The notes under the pieces: generated by a model
What the model was told of the DNA's origin: nothing
What the model saw: only the letters and a program-made list of their open reading frames with translations
Database searches by the model: none
Made by a program: the position numbers and the translations under genes
Part shown: piece by piece, positions 16,014 through 23,016 of the stretch
How positions within the stretch are numbered: the stretch's first letter is position 1
How the letters are laid out: the number at the start of each line of letters is the position of its first letter
Assembly (NCBI GenBank): GCA_963650915.1
Contig: CAVJMJ010000008.1
Coordinates: forward strand, 20,270-84,269
Length of the DNA: 64,000 nucleotides
Source of the DNA: UBA4636 sp963650915
Lineage (GTDB): Bacteria > Bacillota > Clostridia > Christensenellales > Borkfalkiaceae
Direction of reading: 5' to 3'

Positions 16014-16198
16014 AATTATTAAAAAATCTTTTATACCGACATGCTTAACGATTTGGAACTCTCCGTATGACCTTAGCGTAAAGCACGATTATTCGACCTG
16101 TAATACTAATTTTATTGGGTTGTAAAAAAGCCCTAATTTTAAAACTTTTGCAACTTTAAAATAATAAAAGTAAGGCTATAAGCCCGTTTACTGCATTT

Positions 16199-17239
16199 TT
16201 AATCGGTTATCTTTTTGATAATGGATAGAATCCTGAAAATTACGGCATCGGAAAATTTACGTATATCGAGATTGGTTTCACGCTTTATTTTATCGAGCCT
16301 ATAAGTTAGCGTGTTGCGGTGCATATACAACTCTCTGCTGGCTTCGCTTATGTTTAAATCGTTTTCCATCAAAACGCCGGCGGTTCGAAGCATTTCCTCG
16401 TCGCAAAAAATCGAGTCTGCGTCTTCGCCTAATAAAATATCTTTTACCTCTTTAAGTTTATATTTAGGTAAATCTTCCAAAAGACGTATTAAGACGAAGT
16501 CCGTGTACGAGTGAACTGATGAATTGTTATACAAAAAACCGTTCATCTTCATTGCCGAAAGCGCCTCTTTAAAGGAAATGTCCGCCTTGTAAAGTTTTGG
16601 TTTGTACATACCGACGCCTATCAAGACTTTTTCGCCCGTTTTTTTGTAAACTTCTTCAAATAGTTTTACCGCAAATTCCTCTTTTGAAACCTTATCTTCT
16701 CCTTCCGCAGAGGTTTTTATATATGCGCAGGTATTTTTATCGATAACGGCAAACAAATCGTTGTTATAGGCAGCCGTTTTTTCGATAAACGCCGATGCTT
16801 GGGAAGAAAGCAATCTGTCCATGGTTATGGCTAAACAAAAACACTCGCCGTCGATAATCGAATTTTCGGCTAAAAACCTTTCTACGTTTCTCGAGGAAAT
16901 ATGTCCTAAAACTATCCTTTTTACGTTTTCTTTAACGTCTTGGTAATCGATATCTTCGCTGTAATTTTCGATAAGCGAGGCAATAAGACAGGCGTAATTT
17001 TCCGCTTGTTTGTCTATACCTATCAGGCTACCGATAAAATTCACATCGGAAAAACGAAACTTAAAAAAAGTCCTGTTTTGCTTTTCGCTATGATAAATTT
17101 GAGGAAAATCCGTTTTATCCGGCAATGAAATCGGCTTATTTTGTTCGGTTAAAACGATGCTCATGTCTTCCGAAAAAGCCGAAACTTCAATTCCCGTTCT
17201 GTTTTTTATGCTTTTTAAAATAAACGCTAATCTTTCCAT
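16199..17239 (-). CDS. PucR/CdaR-type transcriptional regulator
   Basis: This is a predicted 346-residue DNA-binding regulator. The C-terminal PucR helix-turn-helix is clear: ISEASRELYMHRNTLTYRLD followed by KIKRETNLDIRKFSDAVIFRI. The central part (about residues 110-260) resembles the degenerate GGDEF-like region of the CdaR family (FCLAITMDRLLSS, KVLIGVGMYKPK), and the N-terminus is a small sensory region of unknown ligand. Such proteins control purine, sugar-acid or amino-acid genes, and nothing here fixes the target. A perfect 7-bp inverted repeat lies 17 bp before the start, suggesting autoregulation. A GGAAGG ribosome binding site precedes the ATG. Confidence 0.8.
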   Translation of the reverse strand: MERLAFILKSIKNRTGIEVSAFSEDMSIVLTEQNKPISLPDKTDFPQIYHSEKQNRTFFKFRFSDVNFIGSLIGIDKQAENYACLIASLIENYSEDIDYQDVKENVKRIVLGHISSRNVERFLAENSIIDGECFCLAITMDRLLSSQASAFIEKTAAYNNDLFAVIDKNTCAYIKTSAEGEDKVSKEEFAVKLFEEVYKKTGEKVLIGVGMYKPKLYKADISFKEALSAMKMNGFLYNNSSVHSYTDFVLIRLLEDLPKYKLKEVKDILLGEDADSIFCDEEMLRTAGVLMENDLNISEASRELYMHRNTLTYRLDKIKRETNLDIRKFSDAVIFRILSIIKKITD

Positions 17240-17255
17240 ATAGCCTTCCCTTTAA

Positions 17256-17274
17256 TTTGTGCAATATGCACAAA
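17256..17274. promoter_or_regulatory. Palindromic operator candidate upstream of the PucR-type gene
   Basis: TTTGTGC, 5-nt spacer AATAT, GCACAAA: a perfect 7-bp inverted repeat 17-35 bp before the start codon. Its place fits an operator bound by the regulator itself. Confidence 0.5.
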
Positions 17275-17339
17275 ACTTTAAATACATTTTACATTAAATC
17301 TACTGTTTTTGCAAGAATTTTTTCGATAATTATCTTGAA

Positions 17340-17385
17340 AAAACGAAAAACGAGCGGTGAAAAAACTTTCACCGCTCGAAATTAT
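17340..17385 (-). terminator. Intrinsic terminator of the adhE-hydrogenase operon
   Basis: A perfect 12-bp stem (17351-17362 with 17367-17378) has a 4-nt loop, with a T-rich tail on the minus strand. It lies about 65 bp after the stop of the last gene at 17446. Confidence 0.85.
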
Positions 17386-17445
17386 AATTTTTATACAAAT
17401 TTTGGTTGCGTGCGATAAATTAAACACCGCTTAACGCTTTACATA

Positions 17446-18870
17446 TTACAATTTTTTAATTACCGACGTTGCGTCCTTAATGGATTTTTCGTAAGCCTCT
17501 CTGCCGTATTTATCGACTTCGGCTTTGTTCTTTTCGCCGTGAGTTAAGCATCCCGCACCGCCGATACAACCGCCCAAGCAAGCCATACCTTCGATAAAGT
17601 TTTCCGTAAGCAGGTTTTTACTCTTTTTAAGAAGTGCGATTTTGCAGGCTTCTATACCGTCGCACACGCAAGGTTTTGCTTCGAAATCGATTTGTTGTTC
17701 TTTGAGTGCCTCATTAACTGCGTCGGAAAGACCGCCGGATCTGGCAAAAATTCTTCCGTAATAAGAAGCGTTATCCAAAACGTCTTCGGGTAAAGTAGTT
17801 ATGTCCAAATCGCAACTGTCGAAAAGGGCTTGTAATTCCTCAAATGTCAAAACGCTGTCTACGTAAGGTTTTACGTCGTCGCGCATGAGTTCGGATTTTT
17901 TAGCCGTGCAAGGACCTATAAATACTATTTTTGCGTCTTTGTCGACCGATTTTATATACCTTGAAATTGCCGTCATCGGCGACGGATTGTGCGAAATAAA
18001 GGGTACGAGATCGGGGAAAGCCGTTTTAACGTATTGAACGAAGGCAGGACAGCAAGAACTTGTCAAAAAGCCTTTTTCGGCAAGTTCTTTGGACTCTTCT
18101 TCGGCAACCATGTCGGCACCGAGAGCGGCTTCTATTACCGTATGGAAGCCCAATTTTTTAAGCCCGGATATAACCTGCCCTAACTTGGCGTAGGTAAACT
18201 GGCTCGATATGGAAGGAGCGACCACGGCGTACATTTTATATTCTTTTGCTTGCGCTTTTTTAAGTAAATCAACAACGTTTACTATATACGATTTATCCAT
18301 AATCGCGCCGAAAGGACATTGATATACGCATGCACCGCAAGATATACACTTATTGTTGTCTATTTCCGCCGCCTTATTTGCGTCCATGGAAATTGCTTTT
18401 ACCTTGCAGGCAACCTGACAAGGGCGTTTTCTTCCGACGATGGCGGTATAAGGACAAACTTTTGAGCAAGCACCGCATTCTTTGCATTTAGATTTGTCGA
18501 TGTGTGCAACGTGGTTTTCGTCAAACGATATCGCACCGAAACGGCAAACGTCTTCGCAACGGTGAGCAAGACAGCCTCGGCACGCGTTGGTTACTTCGTA
18601 ACCGCCTACGGGACATTCGTCACAGGCTATTTTAATTACTTCAATGACGTTTTTGTTTTCCTTGTCACCGCCCATTGCGAGTTTGACTCTTTCGTTTACG
18701 ATTGCTCTTTCTTTGTAAATACAGCAACGCATCGTGGGAACGGGACCCGGAACGATTATTTCGGGAACGTCCAATAAATGCGTGAAAAGTTCGTCCTTCC
18801 AAGCAAGACGAGCGACTTCACGCAGTACTTTATATTTAAGATGTTGTACTTTAGTATCGAATTTACGCAT
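17446..18870 (-). CDS. [FeFe] hydrogenase, group B-like
   Basis: This 474-residue protein has ferredoxin-type [4Fe-4S] clusters (CKECGACSKVCP and CISCGACVYQCP, with more cysteines at 84-109) followed by an H-cluster domain. H-cluster motifs are L1 TSSCCPAF (270-277), L2 GPCTAKK (319-325) and L3 EGMACLGGCIGG (427-438). L1 ends in AF and L2 begins with G, unlike the TSCCPxW/MPCxxK of classical group A enzymes. That fits the group B subtype, thought to couple to ferredoxin. It may produce or consume H2. Assembly needs HydE/F/G, none of which is in this window. It is the last gene of the operon, 9 bp after the phosphatase gene. Confidence 0.85.
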   Translation of the reverse strand: MRKFDTKVQHLKYKVLREVARLAWKDELFTHLLDVPEIIVPGPVPTMRCCIYKERAIVNERVKLAMGGDKENKNVIEVIKIACDECPVGGYEVTNACRGCLAHRCEDVCRFGAISFDENHVAHIDKSKCKECGACSKVCPYTAIVGRKRPCQVACKVKAISMDANKAAEIDNNKCISCGACVYQCPFGAIMDKSYIVNVVDLLKKAQAKEYKMYAVVAPSISSQFTYAKLGQVISGLKKLGFHTVIEAALGADMVAEEESKELAEKGFLTSSCCPAFVQYVKTAFPDLVPFISHNPSPMTAISRYIKSVDKDAKIVFIGPCTAKKSELMRDDVKPYVDSVLTFEELQALFDSCDLDITTLPEDVLDNASYYGRIFARSGGLSDAVNEALKEQQIDFEAKPCVCDGIEACKIALLKKSKNLLTENFIEGMACLGGCIGGAGCLTHGEKNKAEVDKYGREAYEKSIKDATSVIKKL

Positions 18871-18879
18871 TTTTTGCCT

Positions 18880-20055
18880 CTAAAAATAGATTACTTTTAC
18901 TCGCTTTTCCATTTTTATAAGGCAAGCGGAAAGTTCTTCTACAAGGTTCATTTTAATATTGAAATTTATGGGAAGATCGGGGTTTTGGTGAGCAGGGTTG
19001 ATTGCTCTTCCGACGAAAAAGTTGATATCCGTCGCCTCTTCAAACAAGAGTCTCGCAATAAGCGACGCGCCGTCACGCTTGAACTCCCATTGTTCGTAAG
19101 TCGTGTTGTCGGCAAGATAATCTTTTGCGTAAGTCAAAACCTTGTTTATCGTGATAACGCCTTCGGTTACGAGATCGACGCCTTCAATTTCCGCAATGGG
19201 CGGTACGTCCGAACGTTCGAATTTTAAACTGGCTTTTAAAGGCTTACCGAGATATTTTGCTGCGATGGTCGAAGTCGTCCCTCCGCATACGATATGTTTA
19301 CCCTCTTTTGAAAAGAAAAGGCTCATCATACGGTTGCAATCGTCTCTGTTTGAAGGAGGACCGAACAAAATGTTCATGGGAACGCGTTTTCTTATACGTA
19401 TTACGCATGCCGTAGTATCATCGCCGGGGCGATGTCCGTACAAGCGGTCACACTCGTCGACGAGCATCGTTGCAAGCGTTTTTGCAGTATATCCGCCCGC
19501 GTTTACCGCTTCCATATACCCGATTATGTCGCTACGCTTCCAACCGAAGTTAAAAGCCGTGCCTATACCGGCGTGAGGACATCCGTCGCTCATCAAAACG
19601 AAAACGTCGTCTATTTGAAGTTTGACTTCGGAACGATAAATCTTTTTACCGCCGATGTTCATTTCTTCTCTTTCGTACTCGTAATTTACGCCGTCGCGAA
19701 GCATTATGACCTGGGGGTTATCGTACTCGATAATTTCGGCGACTTCGTTGTTTCTGATGTTTACGATGGTAAAAGTCGAATAAGCGACTCCTCTTACCGA
19801 ACAGATGGGAAGAGTCCCCGCGATGGTAGAAACGCAATCTTCGAGGGGCAAACCTTCGGCTATCATGGTGCAAATGATTTTTGACGTCAGCGTCGAAAGA
19901 ATACTCGCTTTGACGCCCGAGCCTAAGCCGTCCGCCAAAACTATTATCGTCGAATCGATTTCGTCGTTTTTTATGATGTCGATGTGGTCTCCGCAAAGTT
20001 CTTCGCCGTAATGGTTTATGCTTTTATAGCCGACGTCGGCGCATATATCATTCAT
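18880..20055 (-). CDS. SpoIIE/PP2C-type serine phosphatase linked to the sensory hydrogenase
   Basis: This 391-residue protein has a PP2C/SpoIIE-type phosphatase core in its first half: LADGLGSGVKASILS with the metal-binding Asp, VRGVAYSTFTIVNI, LMSDGCPHAGIG and GDDTTACVIRI. The second half (about 230-391) is not recognised. The best start is the ATG at 20055, which lies inside the hydrogenase stop region (ATGAATGA, 8-bp overlap) after GGAG, so the two are translationally coupled. Groups that classified [FeFe] hydrogenases found PP2C phosphatases beside sensory group C enzymes, so this is probably the output of the upstream sensor. The phosphoprotein target is unknown. Confidence 0.8.
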   Translation of the reverse strand: MNDICADVGYKSINHYGEELCGDHIDIIKNDEIDSTIIVLADGLGSGVKASILSTLTSKIICTMIAEGLPLEDCVSTIAGTLPICSVRGVAYSTFTIVNIRNNEVAEIIEYDNPQVIMLRDGVNYEYEREEMNIGGKKIYRSEVKLQIDDVFVLMSDGCPHAGIGTAFNFGWKRSDIIGYMEAVNAGGYTAKTLATMLVDECDRLYGHRPGDDTTACVIRIRKRVPMNILFGPPSNRDDCNRMMSLFFSKEGKHIVCGGTTSTIAAKYLGKPLKASLKFERSDVPPIAEIEGVDLVTEGVITINKVLTYAKDYLADNTTYEQWEFKRDGASLIARLLFEEATDINFFVGRAINPAHQNPDLPINFNIKMNLVEELSACLIKMEKRVKVIYF

Positions 20056-21721
20056 TAGATATACTCTCCTTAAGCTTGTATAAAGCAGACTTCGTTTCCG
20101 CAACCGTTTCGCCTAAAAGGGATGCGATTTCCTGAACGACGCGCATTTGCTTGTCTATAACTTTGTCGGCTATTTCGACCGTTTGGGTTTCTATGTTTTC
20201 CTTTTTGGTGCGAACGGTTTCAACGTCGGTTACGTCACGCAAAATGCATATCAAAATACGGTAATCTTTATCGAAAAGTATGGTTTCTTCGACGTATTTT
20301 CCGTATTCGGCAAGGTAGGTACGCTTATCTCTTATTGCCTTACCCGTCTTTAAGACTTCCATAAAGTCTTTGGGATCGAGTATACGAATGACTTTTTCGC
20401 CTAAAATATCGGAGGGCGAATTTACGTTCATTATCTTTCTTGCCGATTTGTTGATTTGTTGGACTTCCAAATCTTCGTTTAAAACGATAAGACCGTTAGG
20501 GGTATTGTTTACGATGTTATCGGAAAAACTTTCGGCTTTGTCTTTTAAGTAAGGTAAACACATGGATACTTCGGCTTTGCCCTGATATACGGCAATTGCC
20601 TTTTCTCTGCAACTGTTGTAACCGCAACTTCCGCAGTTTAATTCGTCGCTCGGTTTAAACTTGCCCATTTGCTTCATTATCGCACTGATTTCTTCTTCAG
20701 ACGGCATGGATTGATTCATGGGAAGCACTGTAAAACTCTTTCTCAGTTCTATATCGTCGTGCTTTGCGACGTCAAAGTCTTTCTCTCCTGCGTAATCGGT
20801 TACGGCAAGATAGTCTTTTATCGGCGAGCGATGATATTTTTCCATTACGGGACCGCCTATGCAACTCGACGCGCAAGCCGACATTTCGATAAAGCAATTA
20901 TGTATATTGCCGTTTTCGAGATCGCGAAGTGCGGCAATACAGTTTTCGACGCCGTCTATAGCCATATAGTCGTAACCGTCGATTTTTTCCATGGTTTTTA
21001 ACACACCGCCCGTCGTGGGGAAAAGCCTTGCACGAGAATTCTCGGTACAATCGATTTCTTTTTCGAGTTCGATATTTTCGGCAGACAGCCATTTGTTGAG
21101 TTCGGCAAAGGTCATTACGACGTCGGTATAGCCGTCGTAAGCCTGTGCCTCGTCTTTCTTTGAAAGGCAGGGGCCGATAAATACCACTTTTGCCGACGGG
21201 TTACGTTTTTTAATGTCCATTGCGTGGGCTTGCATCGGCGACAAAATGTCTGCAAGATACATGAGTTCGTGCGGGAAGTATTTTTGTATCAAAAGGTTTA
21301 CGCTGTGACAGCAGGACGATATTATGACGTCGCGAGATTTTTCGCGCATCATGTTTTCATATTCTTTTTTTACTATCGTTGCGCCGATTGCCGTTTCTTC
21401 CACGTCGTAAAAGCCGAGTTTTTTCAAGGCTTTACGCATGGATTCTATACCGACGCCGTCGTAGTTAGCGATAAAGGAAGGCGCTAAACTTACGTAGACG
21501 GGCTCTCCGCTTTGCAAAAGGACTTTAACCCTTTCGGTATCGTCTACTATTTCTTTGGCGTTTTGAGGACACACAACGAAACAGTTACCGCACAAAATGC
21601 ACTCGCTTGGCAATACGCGAGCCTGATTGCCCGAAAATTTTATGGATTTTACCGGGCAATGGCGTATGCATTTATAGCAGTTTTTACAATTAGATTTTTT
21701 TAATATCAAACAATCCGCCAT
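20048..21721 (-). CDS. Sensory-type (group C, HydS-like) [FeFe] hydrogenase with PAS domain
   Basis: This 557-residue protein begins with a 2x[4Fe-4S] ferredoxin domain (CKNCYKCIRHCP and CILCGNCFVVCP). The H-cluster domain has altered motifs: L1 SSCCHSVN (135-142), L2 GPCLSKK (183-189) and L3 MSACASSCIGG (280-290). A four-cysteine Fe-S domain (CGSCGYNSC, 363-388), a PAS domain (about 400-495) and a short coiled C-terminal helix complete it. The His in place of Pro in L1 and the PAS domain match the putative hydrogen-sensing group C, which lacks high turnover. It probably senses H2 or redox state and signals through the next gene's phosphatase. The start follows AGGTGATA. Confidence 0.85.
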   Translation of the reverse strand: MADCLILKKSNCKNCYKCIRHCPVKSIKFSGNQARVLPSECILCGNCFVVCPQNAKEIVDDTERVKVLLQSGEPVYVSLAPSFIANYDGVGIESMRKALKKLGFYDVEETAIGATIVKKEYENMMREKSRDVIISSCCHSVNLLIQKYFPHELMYLADILSPMQAHAMDIKKRNPSAKVVFIGPCLSKKDEAQAYDGYTDVVMTFAELNKWLSAENIELEKEIDCTENSRARLFPTTGGVLKTMEKIDGYDYMAIDGVENCIAALRDLENGNIHNCFIEMSACASSCIGGPVMEKYHRSPIKDYLAVTDYAGEKDFDVAKHDDIELRKSFTVLPMNQSMPSEEEISAIMKQMGKFKPSDELNCGSCGYNSCREKAIAVYQGKAEVSMCLPYLKDKAESFSDNIVNNTPNGLIVLNEDLEVQQINKSARKIMNVNSPSDILGEKVIRILDPKDFMEVLKTGKAIRDKRTYLAEYGKYVEETILFDKDYRILICILRDVTDVETVRTKKENIETQTVEIADKVIDKQMRVVQEIASLLGETVAETKSALYKLKESISNE

Positions 21722-21731
21722 AATTTATCAC

Positions 21732-21983
21732 CTATCCGTTAATTACGTTTAATACTTTGTCTTTGAAAAATTCGTTGAAGCCCTCTACCGTAACGCCCGT
21801 ATATATCGTGCCGTCAACGGTAACGGTAACGCCTATACGATTGCACTTACCCATGCAAAAACTGCCGGCAAGCGTAATATCGTTTTCAAGACCGTTTTCT
21901 TCGATGGCTTTTTCGAAAAGTTCGACTATCTCCTGCGAGCCTTTAATGTGGCAGGAACTACCCACGCAAATTTGGACTATCAT
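21732..21983 (-). CDS. Thioredoxin-like [2Fe-2S] ferredoxin (first paralogue)
   Basis: This 83-residue small electron carrier has the NuoE/Fd thioredoxin-like fold. VGSSCHIKGS at the N-terminus and FCMGKCNRIGV in the middle supply four cysteines spaced as in [2Fe-2S] ferredoxins of this type. It resembles the C-terminal region of HydC/NuoE subunits but stands alone. It may pass electrons between a hydrogenase-type protein and another partner. The adjacent gene at 21994 encodes a close paralogue, so the pair likely arose by tandem duplication. It lies 10 bp upstream of the sensory hydrogenase gene. Confidence 0.8.
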   Translation of the reverse strand: MIVQICVGSSCHIKGSQEIVELFEKAIEENGLENDITLAGSFCMGKCNRIGVTVTVDGTIYTGVTVEGFNEFFKDKVLNVING

Positions 21984-21993
21984 GTATGCACCG

Positions 21994-22236
21994 TTATTTA
22001 ACCTTTGCTAAAATTTCGGTGTTGAAAAATTCTTCTGCTGTTTCGGGTTTTACCGAAAACAATACGTCGTCAACCTTTACGCAAACGCCTTTTTGGCATT
22101 CACCCATGCAGAAAGTGCCGGAAAGATCGACTTTTTCGGATAAACCGTTGGTTTCTATAAGATCCTGAAGTTGTTCTACAACTTGTCTGGAACCTTTAAT
22201 GTGGCAAGAACTACCTATACATACTACTACTTTCAT
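21994..22236 (-). CDS. Thioredoxin-like [2Fe-2S] ferredoxin (second paralogue)
   Basis: This 80-residue paralogue of the next gene has VCIGSSCHIKGS and FCMGECQKGVCVKV, four core cysteines plus an extra cysteine near the second motif. I start at the ATG at 22236, 8 nt after GGGAG; an earlier ATG at 22242 is too close to the ribosome binding site. Both paralogues carry the same SSCHIKGS signature, and divergence is mainly in the C-terminal half. Together they suggest two interchangeable or partner-specific electron carriers for the hydrogenase module. No catalytic role of its own is expected. Confidence 0.8.
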   Translation of the reverse strand: MKVVVCIGSSCHIKGSRQVVEQLQDLIETNGLSEKVDLSGTFCMGECQKGVCVKVDDVLFSVKPETAEEFFNTEILAKVK

Positions 22237-22256
22237 TGTCATTTCTCCCTTTTTAA

Positions 22257-23006
22257 TTATTCGAAGTCTACTACCTGAGCCCAAGAAAGAAGGAATTCTC
22301 TTTCTTTTTCGTTACCGGTTGCCGATTGAGCGGCGGCAACGAGCGGCATCCATTTTTGAACGTATCTCTTATCGGTATTGCTCTTTTGGCAGAAAAGATC
22401 GAGATACTTTTTAGCACCGTCGAAATCACCGTTTAAATAGAACAAAAGATATGTTCTTGCGGCGTCTGCCGAAGCGTTGCCTTGGGTTGCATGCGCCCAG
22501 TCGATAATATAGGGCGTTCCGTCTTCGGCAATGATTACGTTTGACGGATTGTAGTCGCCGTGGCAAAGTTTGTTGTGCTTGGGCATGGATTCAAGCCTCG
22601 TGCAAAGGTCGTAACGAGTGTTTGCGTCAAGATCGGCTTTTTCGATTTTGCTTGCCATTTTGTCCTTTAATTTGTTGAGTAAAGGATTGGTTTTGGAATG
22701 CATTTCGAGTTGAAGGTCGACGAATAAGTTAAGATATTCGTCTTTCTTGTCGGGATTTTCTTCCATAAGTCTTTGTAAAGTTTTGCCTTTGATGTATTCG
22801 GATACTATAGCCCATTTACCGTCAATGGTTAAAACTTCGATGATTTTGGGAATTTTAAGCCCCGTTTCTTCTACTCTTGCCTGGTTTAACGCTTCGTTTA
22901 AAACGTCGGCTTTGGAGTATTCTTTGTTAAATACTTTAACGCACTTGTCGTTATCGCGATAAACGGTTTTTGTGTTTCTTACCGCAATTACTCTGTCAAG
23001 ATTCAT
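22257..23006 (-). CDS. APH-fold kinase in the hydrogenase operon
   Basis: This 249-residue protein has the aminoglycoside/choline-kinase-type fold. The lysine of the N-lobe is in CVKVFNKEY, the catalytic loop is CHGDYNPSNVI, and IIDWAHA carries the metal-binding Asp. It has no signal peptide. Although this fold includes drug-resistance enzymes, its place inside a hydrogenase/adhE operon argues for a cellular role such as phosphorylating a protein or small metabolite. It may oppose the PP2C phosphatase two genes on. Ribosome binding site GGAGG is strong, and it lies 10 bp after adhE. Confidence 0.7.
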   Translation of the reverse strand: MNLDRVIAVRNTKTVYRDNDKCVKVFNKEYSKADVLNEALNQARVEETGLKIPKIIEVLTIDGKWAIVSEYIKGKTLQRLMEENPDKKDEYLNLFVDLQLEMHSKTNPLLNKLKDKMASKIEKADLDANTRYDLCTRLESMPKHNKLCHGDYNPSNVIIAEDGTPYIIDWAHATQGNASADAARTYLLFYLNGDFDGAKKYLDLFCQKSNTDKRYVQKWMPLVAAAQSATGNEKEREFLLSWAQVVDFE

Positions 23007-23016
23007 ATCGTCCTCC

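Noticed and set aside
22257..23006. Aminoglycoside resistance gene
   Set aside because: The fold is APH-like, but the hydrogenase-operon context and general kinase motifs do not support a drug substrate.
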